Source: Aulostomus chinensis (taxonomy: Eukaryota > Chordata > Actinopteri > Syngnathiformes > Aulostomidae). Taken from it: a stretch of DNA of 64,000 bases. The stretch covers positions 9,083,009 to 9,147,008 of the forward strand of contig JBBMOA010000002.1 of the NCBI GenBank assembly GCA_037954235.1, written 5' to 3'. The notes under the pieces were generated by a model that saw only the letters and a list, made by a program, of their open reading frames with translations, was not told the origin of the DNA and made no database searches. This document shows positions 1 through 14,066 of this stretch, piece after piece. Every line of letters starts with the position of its first letter. Position 1 is the stretch's first letter. The position numbers and the translations under genes were made by a program.

Positions 1-3000
1 AAACACCATATTTCCCCAAAGCCATTTGCAGTTTTATAAGATGACCTTATTGTAATACAACAGTAAGACAAAAAAAAAATCTCATTTTCAACTCTGTGGG
101 AAATGATCAAAACTGATTAGTTGAGTACATATTTCTGTAAATATTCCTCAGCAATAAACATGATTGAAAAGAGACAGAGGAGAACTTAAATCAGTTTAAT
201 GAGAGCCCGAATAGAACAAGAATGAGCTACATAGTCACAGAGGGATGCGTTGGAGAGAGGAAATAAAAAGATAGCGTGCGTATAATGATGGCAGCCCTCC
301 TGCAGCTCTACCTGTGGTGGAACAGACTGGACCTGCCGCAGAGCGTTCTGATTGCTGTGGCGACCAAGCGTCAGCTGACAGATGGCTGCCTCCAAGCATA
401 GGGCACCGAGCCGTCTGCAGCTTCCACTGATTGGATGTCCACACACACCCACACACGCTCCTCATGCTCACATGCAGACTGGTGGCTTACAAAGCAGAAG
501 AATGGTGGTTTTGATCTTGGAGGCATCTTGACTGTTGCTGTTCCCTAGCTAGACTTCAACTGGTCGACCAGAATAATCTGGGTCACGTCTATCCAGTGAG
601 TGAGGACCTTCGTTAAGAACTTTTGACTTGTCAAAAACAATCATTCTCAGAGGAAATGAGCATGAGCTCAGCTATTGGTATGTACATGCTAACCTTGTCT
701 TGTCGATCCCTGATACGCTGAGAGGACCAATCAACAACAGGCATCCAAGACTAGCAGGCGCCATCAATGCTAACCTCTTCATTCAGAGGAGTGATATGAA
801 CTGGGACTGTGTTCAGCAAAATATTACACAGTTGAGAGCAACTAATTAAAGGTGTCATCTTAAACATTAAATCTACTACATAAACCCTCATGTTGTACCT
901 GAACAGATTGATCCATGCTGATATGACATTCACAATATCAGTGCTCGGGTTTTCTCTCCGTGTTTTGTTGCAAAACTGCCATTAAATGTTGTTGGCCATT
1001 GAAACCGAAAAAACATCCTGATTCTGTGCTGCTGATTTGAACTGATCTGACAAACGGACCGAGGCCCTGAGGGCTAGGTTTTAACCATCGTGGACTAGAA
1101 TCACAACAAGTCTACACAGTGAGTTTAGTCTTGAGGGGTGTAACGATTGATGATCTTTAACGGATGAGTGTTGAAACATCCATGTGATCCGATTTCGATG
1201 ACTGGAAAGATGAGTCACCGCAGCGCACAGTCACAGCGTGCGCATGCCGTCGGTACATGCCAGCTGCTTATCGTGTACTGCGAGTCTTGAGTTATAAAGC
1301 CAGCCACTAACATCCTGCATTTTTTTACCGCATGCATGTCCCCCCTTAAAAACACCCTCAAACAATCCAGTCAGCAAACGCATAGAACTGTGAAATAGAC
1401 AATAAAATAGTATATCGCTGCAGCCATTTCCCTACACAATTCACTTTCTTTCTGCACCATTTACTCTCTCTTTCACGCAGACGTCGGATCACTGAGGCAA
1501 ATGGGTTGCATGTGTCTCATGCCTCACCAACATGTCCTGTTGCCATAAATATCTCGTAATGAAAGGCAGGTAATGAAAAGTGCTGCCTTGGTAATCCGTG
1601 ACGGAAGGCAGTTTCATGCTAGTTTAGCTTCTATCACGTCGCCTGCTCTCTCCACCGCCCCACTGACACCAGCCCTGGTCTCCGGCATCCTCATCCACCC
1701 TCACTGCCTGTTCTTCGTCCCTGTACCACATACAGCACCAGCCAACCACCTGCAGGACCACATTACCTGGATTTGTGCTTTTTGTACCATCTAGATATTT
1801 ATTTTGCCGAGGTGGAGCCTCAGCATGGCAGTGTTGGTCCATCTGCCCAACATCGTGGTCCATTGTCATGAAACTTAGAATGGATATTCATGTGACCATA
1901 GAATGATTCTGATGATGTTTCAGCTTTTGAAATATGTTGTATATTCAAGGTCCAGTGTTTTCCTTTGTTTTGATTTTGCACTTTTGCAAAAGTGTACTAT
2001 AAAACAAGGTTTCCAAAGCTAAATAAGGACACATTTGAATATAAACTTGTAGCGCAGCACATGCACGGGGCCCCGCGAAGCAGCGAATGAGAATATCTGG
2101 CTTGTAAACTGGATCCCTTTGATCTCATATTAATGTTTGTGAGGAAACATGAGTTTCTTCTCACCTTGTTTTTTCTGCCCCTGAGCCAGTTAGGGAGCTG
2201 GCTCATCACAGAACAGGCCATTGATCAGGGGGGATTGCAGGAGGCAGCAGAGCAGCACAGCAGCCCTTAGAGGAAGACCCTCTCACATCCTGGCAGCCCT
2301 TCCAACAGAATAGATAATTCTGGAACAGCAGCTCCCACTTCAGCTTGTGCCAACACATTTACAATTCAAACATGGACCAAGGTGTTGACAAGGAATGTTA
2401 GAAAGCCTTTGATTTGTTTTTAAGAGAGACTTGACAATAGTGGAAGCCACAGATTCTACATTGACCTGAGAGCAATAAAAATATCTCTGCTAGATTTACT
2501 TATTTATTTATTTTAACCTTTTGTATTCTTCTTGGTTTCATTTTGGAAGTCTTGCAAATGTTCCATCCCAAAGGACAGACAGCCTCATGTGATTAAATAT
2601 CGGGGATCATTTAACATACTGCGAACTAACTAATAATAATAACTATAACTGTTGATTTTATTCAGCTATCGATGACATCACCTTATTTTGTCACTTCTTT
2701 CATTGAAGCACTGTTTCAACGCTTTGATTAATCTGAACATTCTGTGAGGTCCATGTCCTAACAAGCACATGTGACCCACCTTCACCGAAGCCCCAAAGTA
2801 AACCAGCTTAGCTCAGTCTTCACTGGCAAATTTCTATTTTCAACAAAGAAATGTGTCATTCACCACAAGTTTTGTGACAATCCGACTCGTCACAGCACGA
2901 AATGAGACTACACGAATTCAACAGATGTCACTGATTTTTTTTTTCACTACAACAATTGCTGTTTTTACTATAGTAGAATTTTGTTATTACCTGAGTTGGT

Positions 3001-3063
3001 ATTTTGTTAAATTTGGTGGGATGATAGAACTTAGTTTGAGGAACAATTTTCAGATTTGGAATT
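1..3063. other. No gene recognised
   Basis: Unique-looking AT-rich sequence with only short, stop-bounded frames that resemble no family. Nothing further seen. Confidence 0.5.
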
Positions 3064-3192
3064 GCAGGACCAACACATAGAGACAGACAACCATTCACAC
3101 TCACAGTCACACCTACAGTCACTTTAGAGTATCAATCAGCCTCGTCCCCTCTTGATGTCTTTGGACTGTGGGAGGAAGCCGGAGAGAACTGA
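3064..3192 (-). mobile_element. SINE A, truncated fragment
   Basis: Matches only the middle of the family, from ggaccaacacatagagacag to ggactgtgggaggaagccgg; both the tRNA head and the far 3' tail are missing. Flanks show no target-site duplication. Confidence 0.75.
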
Positions 3193-3924
3193 CTGAGAAC
3201 TGAAAAAATTGAACAAACATTCCCCACCTCCTGAATATTTATGGACACATTGCATCATCATTGCATCATCATTTAAGGTCAAATTTTGCTATGAAAAAAA
3301 AAAATCACTGCTTGACTGTTGCTGTGAACACTACCCTGTGCGCTTGCATGAATGTGTGCATACTCGTTCCTGACTGTTTGTTTCTCGCTGTGTGTGAGAG
3401 CTCAGGTTCCACTGCCCTCCCAAAAATTGAGCAGCTCATCAAGAGATAATTCTGGGAGCTGCGATCATGCCAGCTATGTGCCACTGTCATCTTATCTTCC
3501 AGGGCTTTTGCGCACTGCTGCTCCTGTCGCTGCCCTGGGGAAGACAGCTTAGTACCCAGTCTGGCTCCAGTGGGTGAGGAGAGCGGGGCAGTGGAGATCA
3601 CTCATTTTAATAGGCCTGTCACATCTGTTTTTAGAACCTGCGGAGGTCTCCTGCTGCAAGCCTCTGAATGAACTGACCCCAAAATGATGTGACAGGCTGT
3701 GATGAGCTCGGGGAGTGGAGCTTTAGGGCAGAGGAGATGAGGAAGTGAAAAGATACAGGCTGGAGGAGTCATAAAATTTGGAGTATGCGCCATTACTTTG
3801 GTCATTATATAAATTATATAGTTGGTGTTTTACAGTTATCGCACAACTATATGTCATAACATACTATCACAGAATTGAGCAACAAATTGTAGTCTATAAA
3901 TGCTCTTTATAGCAGATGGCTATG
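3193..3924. other. No gene recognised
   Basis: No exon, repeat or RNA gene recognised; the frames here are short and unconserved in appearance. Confidence 0.5.
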
Positions 3925-4385
3925 ATAATAATAATTTTAATTTATATAGGACCATTTCATCGGCCCAAGACCACGATGCAAAGAGGTAGACGAAAATAAA
4001 ACTGATGAGAACAAATATCAATAAGAATAGCCATGGCAGTTTAAAGCTGTACTGAACAGATGGATTTTCCTGTCTTTTTTGAAAATCTCCCAAACGCGTC
4101 TACACGTACACACTGAGGGGTCAGTCACCAGGAGATCTGAACCTGGTGTCGGGGGTGGAGGAGGTCAGGTAGGAACTGAGGGTCAAAGGCATGGAGGGAT
4201 TTAGGGATGAGGAGGAGGATTTTGTAAATGATGAGAGAGCAAGTGGAGGTGGTTGAGGGTGGGGGTGATGTGCTGCAGGGACCCTGGCAGCTGAGTTCAA
4301 CACATATTGGAGCCTGTCCAGGGCTTTGCTGGGAGCCCTGGGTCGGTCATGCAGTAATGCAGATTTAAAGAGCTAACCCCCCTAA
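3925..4385. repeat. Probable decayed interspersed repeat
   Basis: Contains ttatataggaccatttcatc followed by a purine-rich, GA/GT-biased stretch (gatgaggaggaggattttgt, tgatgtgctgcaggga, agcctgtccagggctttgct). I recognise this from sequences that recur in teleost genomes. Class unknown; no terminal repeats seen. Confidence 0.35.
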
Positions 4386-7300
4386 AATATACATGAACAT
4401 AAATCTTTGTTAAATCCATAAAGGCCAGTGCCACACAGGAGGGTGGGTGTCAAGGTGGGGGGAGGCATAGCAGCTACATCTTAGAGCATAGATGCTGGGA
4501 GCAGGCGAAGAAGCACGTCTCACAACGGCTGGAAAATACCAGTGGAGGTTGGAGGAGTTTAAACTAGTGCTAATCTCCTTTATAAAACAAGGTGCAGGGT
4601 CCCTGTGGAGCTGTGCCGACTTCTTCGATTTGTACTTGACACATTCCACGCACGTGCGCGGCACATCAGTACTTATTTGAACAGCTGCAGTGAATTTCAA
4701 TTTAAGCGCGTTTTCTAACAGTATCTCCATCATCAACACTCAAAGCCAGTGAATATTTTGATTTATGGTGCAAAAATCCTGAGTTCTGATGACTGACGTG
4801 ATCAAATGTGATGATGAACACTGAGCCGTTGAAACAGCAGCCTACAGCAGGCAGACATCAATCTTAACCAGCCCCTCTGATGACTCGCGGGTTTGGAGTG
4901 TGTTCTGCAGCGATGTTACATGTTCAGTCACGAAGGTCTTCCAGCAGAACATGATAGTGCTGAGCAACTGTGTGTAAGAATACCTCCCCACTCCTCCAGT
5001 CCCCATTCTGATTACCACATCTTCTGGCAGTTGTGTACAGCAGAGCAATGGGAGCCTGAGCGACTGTACCAGGGCCTCGGAATTCATCATTACTGAATAA
5101 GTCCATCAGCCTCAGCAGGTGGGGGGGGACTACAATCTTGCATGTATTTAATCTCTTTTATGAGACAAAGAAGAAATAGAACATCAGTTAGAGGAAGTCA
5201 AAGTGCACAATGGCTACAATTATCATGTCTACTAACTGTTCCATTTTTACAGGAATTGACATCAGGAAAATCAATCATACACACAGGACTTTTCATTCTG
5301 TAATGCTATTGGTTTAACACTGCAAGTCATTAGGGTCAAACAACTTATCCATTTATTTTGGTTTTTTTTTTATAGAGAATTATGCTCACAATGACAGGAC
5401 GCTGCTTAAACACTGATATTTCAGTCCCTGATTAAAAATGCAGAGTTGAACAAAAGTCTTAATGGGAAACATGAAGGAAGAGAAGGACTTTAATATTCCT
5501 TACAAGTCTCCGGCAAAAGCTCAACCTCCCTGTCAACGCAATTTTAATGGGTCATTTTGAGTTCATGGAGCTGTGATATTTGCAATAATTTGCTTCAAAC
5601 TTGGTGATATTTGTGAGGAGGCTGCAGGTTTGCTGGACATGCAGTTGAGGGGTTCTTCTGGGGGTCCATCCCCAGAAAACACAGGCATGTTCTATTGCAT
5701 TTTCTGAAGTTCAACACTATCTTCTTTGATTAAGGGTGCAACGTTTAAGGCTTTTCCAAAAAAAAACCTTTTTTTTTTAACAACATAACACATTGCACAT
5801 GCAATTTTGCACATCGCCAAACAATGACGATGTGGGAGCACATTTTCACACTACATTATCATTTTACCATTTGATCTTAGCTTGTTCTTTGTGTCCCTGA
5901 CTCTTGTTCTCTCTAGAGCTTTGAGTGTGCCCACATTAGTGAATCACAGTCTAATGCGTGATAGACTTTATGAACAATACATGTTTATGTTGTGTGTGTG
6001 TGTGTACCTGTGGTGAAAAATCATGTGCATGGCCTGCTTCTTTCAGGCTTGTGAGATGAAGGAAGCTTCTATCCTGGTACCATCTGCCTCGAAGCAATAA
6101 ACCAAAGTGTGTCTAATTGTAGAAAACACATCTTTTGCCGATTATGTGAGTGTGTGAAGTGCAAACACAACGGCAACAGTTCATGAACCTCAAAGCCAGT
6201 CATGTGACAGCTGCTGGACCCCGTCCAGCCACCTCCGTGTTCTGTTTTGGGCTTGTTGTCCAGCTTGTGACCATCCGACGTGGCCGATGCCGACAGAAGG
6301 CGGCACCTTCATAGCGGACAAACTGGGAAACGTCTGATCTGAAGCAGCACTGATGTTTAATATAGTGAGTAACTCTACACTGCAGCTCTCTAAGGCTCAT
6401 GCATTGTTTAGTGAATATTCTGTCAGCATATGCAGACACAAACCCTATGTCCTTATTAGTCGCTGTGAGGAAGAAAAAAAACCAATGAGACTTGCAAGTA
6501 ATTATGATGCCATTTAGAAAAACAAACCCCTTCACTGTTAACAGTTAAACAGTTTAATATGGATCGTTTGCTTGAAAAGGCTGAGACACACCGCCTTCAT
6601 TTCCTGGTTCAAATGGGCTTTGTGCAGTTTTGGCTGCATTTTGTCGCAGAGAAAAACACTACTCCACCGGCAAGTATGACTCCGCTCCATGTTGACAAGA
6701 GGAGACTTCACAGCTTCAGTAAAGTGTTGAATAATGCAGCACAAACACAAGTAAAATAGGGACACTTTGCTTTTTTCCTTTTGTCACTAAGAATCTTTCT
6801 AAGTGAGGAGGAAGAAAACATTTGATTTGAATTCGTCGTGAATATCAATGGTGTTTCTTTCACAGTCCTGTTTGGATTGTGGATTCTTAGTCTTGGACAT
6901 TTGGTGTTAGACATTTTTTTAGTTCTGAGTTTGAAGTAGTTTCAGACTCTGGTATTGTTAGGTCTTCATGTTCTTTCCCCAGTGTCTCAGCTTCCTGCTG
7001 TGGCCCACATCTCTTCTCAGTTCAGGTCACACAGGCTTTGCATCAAATGACCATCTTAAACAGTTATTTTCGCTGCCTAAAAGACCCAAGTCATTAACTC
7101 TGGGTCACATCCGGCCCGAACCACACGTGCCGTGACCGCCAAGCCTTTTGTGCCGTGTTTGGCTCACATGGCGAGTGCTAGTTCCTTAACTTATGCATGA
7201 ATACACCGGGGACGGTGAGGTGCAGCAGCCTTTCTTACCTGCTCCAGCAGGCAGTTTTATTCAACCGACCCTGCAGCAAAAACAGAGCCAGCTCTCAGGC

Positions 7301-10300
7301 TTTTCTGTAATCATGAATACTTCAAGGACCATCTCGTTATGCCACGAGAAGGCCGTGAAAACATAGTAATCCATCACACTGTCAGCGTAGCTGCTCTCAT
7401 TCATTACAATGATACTGACACCAACGACCATCGATACACTTAGGTTACGCGTCACAGATGGAACGAGCGTCTTTCTGGCTTTAGCTGTGAGTGACAAGAG
7501 CTTCGACCCAAATATCCAATGTTTTACAAGTGGTTGAAATATTAACTCTTCAACCTTTTTCATTCTCTAACACACACCTGCTCACAGTGACATATTGTTA
7601 CAGCTGCAAAGAACATCTTGAGGTCAGTACCCTCGGACAGGGAGTCAAAAGAACAGCAGCATACTGTTTACGGCTTAACTTATCGCAGTATATGATTCTA
7701 TATCACACGTAATAGCTATTAAATCGTAGTTCAACCCCATCAGGTGAGGCTCAGTATGATAACTGACCCGTCCAGAAACATGTTAGTCTGATGAGCTTCA
7801 TGGTAACTTTGAGTGCAAATGTATTCCAAACAGCTTTATGGAGCTGAAGCTCATCACAAACAAAATAGTATTTGTCAAAGAAAAACTTAAAGAGTACAAA
7901 ATATCACATCATTTACATATGTATCCTGGGAGTATTTGCACCCATTGTGATGCATTTATGCTCTAGTTAAATAGCAGATGATCATAAAGGATGTGTGCTG
8001 GAGTCTCAGAAGGACAAAGAAATCCCATCAGTCAACTCTCGAAGGAATCAAGCTGGAGAATCACTTGAATGCATCCTTGGAGAAAACGCTGCGCTTGTTT
8101 TTGCAATTTCATGCAACAAAGAACTGTTTACTTGGAACTTTGAAGACCTATATAATGAATTTAGTCTATTATGGTATTGGAGGACAATTATGCCAGATTT
8201 GTAACCAAGAGCCTTGTACAAAGCAGGACTGAACAAATTCTATTACCAACTGATTCGTTTCTGAGGCACTTACTAGTAAAGATGACAAATCTCTTTTTAT
8301 ATTCTTAAAAGCCTTTCGGAGTTGTTTTGCAACCCTGGTCAATAAATATATGAGTTATGCCGGCCGCCCAATCAAACAAAATACTTTCAAGTTCATCCAA
8401 ACAAGGCAGTGCATCGTCTGGTTTCATTCATTTAGGGACCGTAAAAACATGGCGCAGAGCACAAACGTCAGTGGAAGTAGAGTTAAACACACAGTAGAGG
8501 GACATTCTTCCAAATGGCAGTTACAAATAACACACGGGTGACACACGGTTAACTTGAGATGAGATGGGGTTGTTTAGATTAGAATACCTGGATTATCTGA
8601 ATATTCCTACATGTAATCAAAGTACCATTATCATTACGCGTATTTATGTTTACTGTATAGAGATTTCAGGCGGAAATGATCTGTTCCGTCTGGCGCAGCC
8701 TTCGTTATGTTTGATTCTAAATTAAATAAACTGAACTAAAATCAAAAAGCACCTTTTATCTTTCACTAATCTTTGGAATCCTGATGCGGGTCCTGGTTTT
8801 CAAATGTTGAAATCCTACAATGAGACCCAGGAAATGTAAAACATGTCAGGGTGGAGAGACCAGACAAGAGGTTCTGTGTTGGAGTGTAGAGCCGAAGACA
8901 GAGCTGAGGTCCCTGAAGGTGTCGGAGCGTCAGTGCTGAGACCCGCTGGCTCTCCGGACCCGGGCGGTGAGGCTCCTCGCCATCATGGGGGATGAGATGA
9001 AATCTTGTCATCCATGAAAATAGAAGCTTAAGGAATTATTTTGTGGTCACATCAGGTACAAATACACCACATTTGGGAACACTTTAGAACTATAAAGTCA
9101 TGAAAAGTGGCTTCACAAGAACCTGAATATTAGAGCCTGTGTGCTTCCGTTAACTTCAACTTTGGTTAATACTGAGCTGTAATAGGTTTAAAAAAACAAC
9201 AACATGTAGTTTGTTAAATAAAAGCTGGTAAATTTTCAAATGGATTTCTACTTTGATTTCTCAAGTATAAACAGACATTTTGTGTGCCAGGAACATTTGT
9301 TGGTTAAGTGTGTGTGGAGCCTGTGGATGTGTCTCAAACAGTGTTAGTTTCTCAGATTTACTTTTAGACAATTAAGTGTGTCAGTGCTTTTCCACAGGTT
9401 TTCCACTGTTTTCATTTCATAGCTTTTATTCTCTCCAGGAACTGTATTTTTCATATATTCTGTTACCCTCTCTGGGACTCCGTTCTTCTCCTTTAGTTTT
9501 CTTTGGATGGTTTGTGTTGAATTTAAGGTGAAACAGCATAGTTGCATGTTTCCTTTGCAAATTAGGCCAAGTTATAAAAATGTCAGTGGTTTCTCCTGAT
9601 TAAATGTTTGTCCTTGACAGTTGTGTTGAGTTACTGTGCACTTTTAGACTGCAGCTCTGCTGTTTCAAACAACACAGTCTGCTCCTACTTTGTCAAATCA
9701 ACAGCTTTTACAAAGCTACAATATTGCAACAACCTCCGACTCTTTCGTTGACTAAAAGCAGCGTTTTGTTGCGCTTTCTTTAGACTGACTTGAAGGTGTC
9801 AACACGACTTTTGTAATAGTATCTTATCAATTGCACAATCCTATGCCAACTTTGGTTATTGTAAGGTCTTATTAATGATCTTTACATTTAATGAAATAGA
9901 AAGTCTGACTAAATCATTTCTATTTCAAAGTATATTGGAGGTGACAGTCCAATAGCATCTCTCGCCACTTTCATCAATACCCCGGGGGGCTTTGTTATTT
10001 AGGTCTGGGGGCACAGGTGCACATTCAAGGCTCACTGTCTTAAAAGCAAACACTCGCGTCAGTCTGAGTAGGAAGCTTGAACAATAGAGCAGCCCTTGCC
10101 CTCTTCAGCCGGGACAGAGCCAATAAAGACACCCTGGCTGTCAGCTGAATGAGGTTTTCTTCCCCGCATCTCTGTGACAGGTGGAGATTTGTTCTCTTGC
10201 TGAGAGAACGGTTTGAGTCTTATAGTTCTATTATCCCTGAGATGATAGTTCTCCTTACAGATCTGCTCTGGCCAGCATCCTCAACAACCACCCAGTCCAA

Positions 10301-10559
10301 ACCACAACACTGGGGGCAAAGAGCCGCTCCTTCTAGGCTAAATAGGCTATCGGATCTAACTACCTAGACGGATGAAAATGCACTATTTTGGCACACCTTC
10401 ATCTTGCCAAATAGTGAGCCCCTACTGATGTACGGGCAATAGGTGATAGGTCGAGTCTTAAGTCTGTAGCTTAGCTAGCTGGTAGATATTATTGTTAGCT
10501 ATTTACTAGTCTTGCTGCTGCTGCTGTTGTCATTGTTTGTTGTGCGTCTTAACTGCGTC
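4386..10559. other. No gene recognised, 6 kb
   Basis: Unique sequence with short homopolymers and a brief TG run near 5990. No splice-bounded coding segment, tRNA or repeat family recognised on either strand. Confidence 0.5.
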
Positions 10560-10965
10560 TTAACTGTCCTCGTCCCTCTGTCTGTCTCTCTGTCCCTGTC
10601 TCTCTGCTGCAGTCTTGTTCATGTCCATGATGCATCTGTCTGTCCTTCCCTCTCTCCCTCTCCTCTCTTGGTCCCAGCTCCTCTTTCCTCTACTGTCTCC
10701 GTCTCTCTTTACCTCTAAAGGATCAAAGATGGCCGCCCCCGTAGAGCCTGGATCTGCTCCACGTTCCTGCCTGGAAAAGGCAGGTTTTCATCGCCACTGT
10801 CACAGATGTGCTTGCTCATGGAGAGTTGTTGGGTGTAATTAATTGAAGGAGGGAGGTTCCAGACCTGCTCCACCTGGGCTCCAGGTAACTTTTGTTGTGA
10901 TTTGGCGCGATACAAATAAAACTAGACTGGACCTGACTTGTGGCGAGCTTCTCTTTTTGTGCGTG
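10560..10965 (+). repeat. Probable interspersed repeat, C/T-rich with LINE-like 3' tail
   Basis: A CT-rich run is followed by gttttcatcgccactgtcac, gagagttgttgggtgtaatt and tgatttggcgcgatacaaat aaaac. The last segment resembles the tail (gcgctatacaaataaaattg) of fish non-LTR elements. No reverse transcriptase frame remains. Confidence 0.4.
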
Positions 10966-12295
10966 AAAGGAAATTCTTCTTCAGATTTTCACATGAAAGC
11001 AAGCAATGTCAGAGAAAACAAACGTCTGACAGCTGGAACATTTGGGATTACTTGGTCAATTTAAAACAAAAAGATTTTTTTTTTTTTCTGTTGTGACATA
11101 ACAATACATTTTTAATGAGACATTAAGGGAAAAAAGAAATTGTTATCTGACTAAGAGCTACTGACTATATTTCCCGACCACAGGCTCACCTACCAAGTGA
11201 CCGGCTACTGAGAGCTACCTACCTGATGGATCACCAACCTACTGCAAGGCCCTGCAATGGGGAGTAGAAGTTTATTCCTCCTGTGGGGTGCACTGCGTTA
11301 GTTAACAAAATGAAAGACTCTCCAAAAAGAAAAAGGTTTTCCTCTGCATTTTTTGCCAGTGTGTTCCTAAAACTACGACACTCAGTCTTGACTTTTCAAA
11401 CGGTCATATAGACAAGGTCAAGTATAAACCTTATGAAAAAAAATAACCCGCACCACCCCTGCACATGCACATCCTAGTATCTTTATTCTCATGTACGCAT
11501 TGGGATTATTTTAGTTTGCGAAAACAAAGTACGTGAGCCAACTACCATATGTTCCATACGACGTTGCCGCTGGCTGGCGTTGCGACCTGTGACAAGGCTA
11601 ATATAATGTAACGTTAGCTGCAGGTCGTGAGCCAACAATACCCCGTTTTTCATTTAACCTGACAGTCATCAAAACATCAGGTAGGTGAGGCAGGAGAAGG
11701 GTGAGGAGCTGCAGTCTCCATCCGGGAACCACAGTTCAGGTTTGCGCTTCCTATGTAGTATCACACTTGACTACCTTTACTTTCCATTTGTGTACATATG
11801 GATTGAAATGACATTTGAGTTGAAAGACTGTGCATTAACAAGACTCCAAATAAGAAGTCATCATCATTAGACAAGTAGACAGAAGATGAGGTGTCCTCAG
11901 CACCTCGGCAACTTGGAAAACTGAGTGGAATATAGGAAGATAGTAGGCATCCAGATTTCTGTGGATTATAGGTAATCCCTCTTATAAAAACCAGTGCCTG
12001 TTGGGAAGAGAAAGCTGACAGGGTGTAGAAGAAATTGATTTGTCACTGTAAAATTATCCCTTCCCTAAGTGAAGCTGTGCACACTGCTGCTGGAGGAGGG
12101 CAGGCTGGGTTAATATGGGGGCCAAAGTGCATCCAAGGATTAATTTGAGGGTGTGAAAACATTATTAGAGATATTGTGACAGGGGAGTGAGGATATATTT
12201 TAATATGTATAATGGAGGAGGTACATGGTGTGTGGGTGTGTGTGTGTGTTGTGCACATGTGTGCTAAGTATCTTTGAGGCTTTTCCTTGTAAGTA

Positions 12296-12341
<46 letters not shown>

Positions 12342-13681
12342 TGTTTATATCGAGACATCATGGAACAAAGGAGAAACCCTGACATCCGTCACTGAGAATC
12401 AGGCCCCTTTGTTTTTGCGCCTGCCGCCTCAGTTGAAAATAGAAATAAAAACTGATAATGAGAGAAAGGATTTTTTTTTTTTTTTACATCAAAACTACCA
12501 TCTTCGTCTGGCCAACTTGTACGTGTCTGCTCAAGCATGGGAGCAATGGAGGAGTGTCAAATTCATGTCTGCAGTGCTGAATGTGACAGGGGTCAACATG
12601 ATGGCTACTGACATTCAGAAGCTTCATTCAGTATGTGAGTGCTGATGTTGCAGCTTCATGGTGACCAGTGATACTGCTTCGGTTGCTCCTACTAACGACA
12701 GCTGCTGTAAAAACGAAAGGAACATCTGGAAATAGTGATAGAAGTTCCAAAGTCAAAGTCCAACACAGCAGCATAATCTCATGGAAAACAAAGCATTGTC
12801 AAATTATAAGGAATATCACTAGATGTGTGCTGCAGGGTGGCGAATACACAGCTGACCAGAAGGATTTTAGTTTTAAAAAAATAATTCATGTATTTATCTG
12901 AAGTATTGGAAAACAATATGTGCACAGACATTTGTTTGTTTTTTTAATTCTTCCTCATACTTGCTCCTGCTTTTGCCATTCTTGAGTTAAAAAAAATCAA
13001 ACATTTATGTGGAATTTTTTAATTTATACCTGTTCCCGTGGTAGAAAATGAAATCAAATGAAAAATAAAAGACTATTCATTTATCTGCATGTCTTTATTA
13101 CAAAAGCTGCAATAAATGACAGATTTTTACGAATGCTTTAAACACTAAAACACAGCCACCTCAGGAAAAGAAAATAGGATTAGCTTCCTCAAGCTAATTC
13201 GTGGTTTTTAGAGGTGGAACTGGTTGTTTGAGAGGTCTGGGTACTGGCGCTTGTTACTTGTAACATACTCCTGCAGGTGGGGGAGAGACAGATATAATCT
13301 TAAAGGCAGGTACAGTTATTCTGGTGAAAGAAGGCTCATGCTTGCTGATTATGTAGTTCGCTGCAGCTCTATTTTCACCCCTGTCATGTTGTAACTGCAG
13401 GTTACACAAACTGGGAAAGCCCCACACAGGCTGAACAGCATGAATGTATCAGACTACACATTAGAATATTAAAGAAGGTTACCTGTGTAGGTATGACCCT
13501 CACGGAGGCAACAAGTAGCATATAGAATGTCTTAAGAATGAGAACATCAGGAAATAAGTTAGAGCTATTGAACGACCGATCCCTTCGTCTCAAAATCAAT
13601 GTGATTTTTCAATGCCTTAAATAAGGTCTGTGGTTAACGCAGCGCAATATATTTGAATGTTTTGCTCAAAAGCATAGAATA
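10966..13681. other. No gene recognised
   Basis: Contains the (TG)n/(CA)n pair at 12228-12340; otherwise unassigned sequence. Confidence 0.5.
12302..12340. repeat. (CA)n microsatellite facing an upstream (TG)n
   Basis: CA tract to 12334, then gcacac. A (TG)n tract lies about 50 bp to the left at 12228-12249. Confidence 0.93.
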
Positions 13682-13695
13682 CATCAGTAAATATC

Positions 13696-14066
13696 CATCC
13701 ATTGTCATCTTCCGCTTATTCCTACACATTAAGAGTCGCGGGGGTGCTGGAGCCTATCCCAGCGCCAACGGGCGAGAGGTGGGGTTCACCCTGGACAGGT
13801 CGCCAGTCCATCGCAGGGCCAACATAGAGAGACGAACAACCATTCACACTCACATTCATACCTACCGTCAATTTAGAGTATTCAGTCAGCCTAGTCCCCA
13901 ATTGTATGTTTTTGGACTGTGGGAGGAAGCCGGAGTACCCGGAGAGAACCCACGCAGACAACATGGAGACTCCACACAGAAAGATCCCGTGCCCGAGCCG
14001 GGACTCGAACCCGGAACCTTCTTGCTGTGAGGCCACAGTGCTGACCACTGCACCACCGTGCAGCCC
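13696..14066 (-). mobile_element. SINE A, near-complete copy with 14-bp target-site duplication
   Basis: Full-length tRNA-derived short interspersed element, reading on the minus strand. The tRNA-like head (ggtggtgcagtggtcagc, then gggttcgagtcccgg as box B) is at the right end. It is flanked by direct repeats catcagtaaatatc at 13682-13695 and 14067-14080, which mark a retrotransposed insertion. Its intact box B (ggttcgagtcc) suggests one of the less decayed copies here. Open frames through it are not genes. Confidence 0.85.

Noticed and set aside
10512..10842. Leu/Ser-rich open frames resembling signal peptides or membrane proteins
   Set aside because: They follow from a CT-rich stretch inside a probable interspersed repeat.
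13980..14066. tRNA gene-like sequence with box A and box B (minus strand)
   Set aside because: It is the head of a SINE with target-site duplications, and no full cloverleaf is kept.
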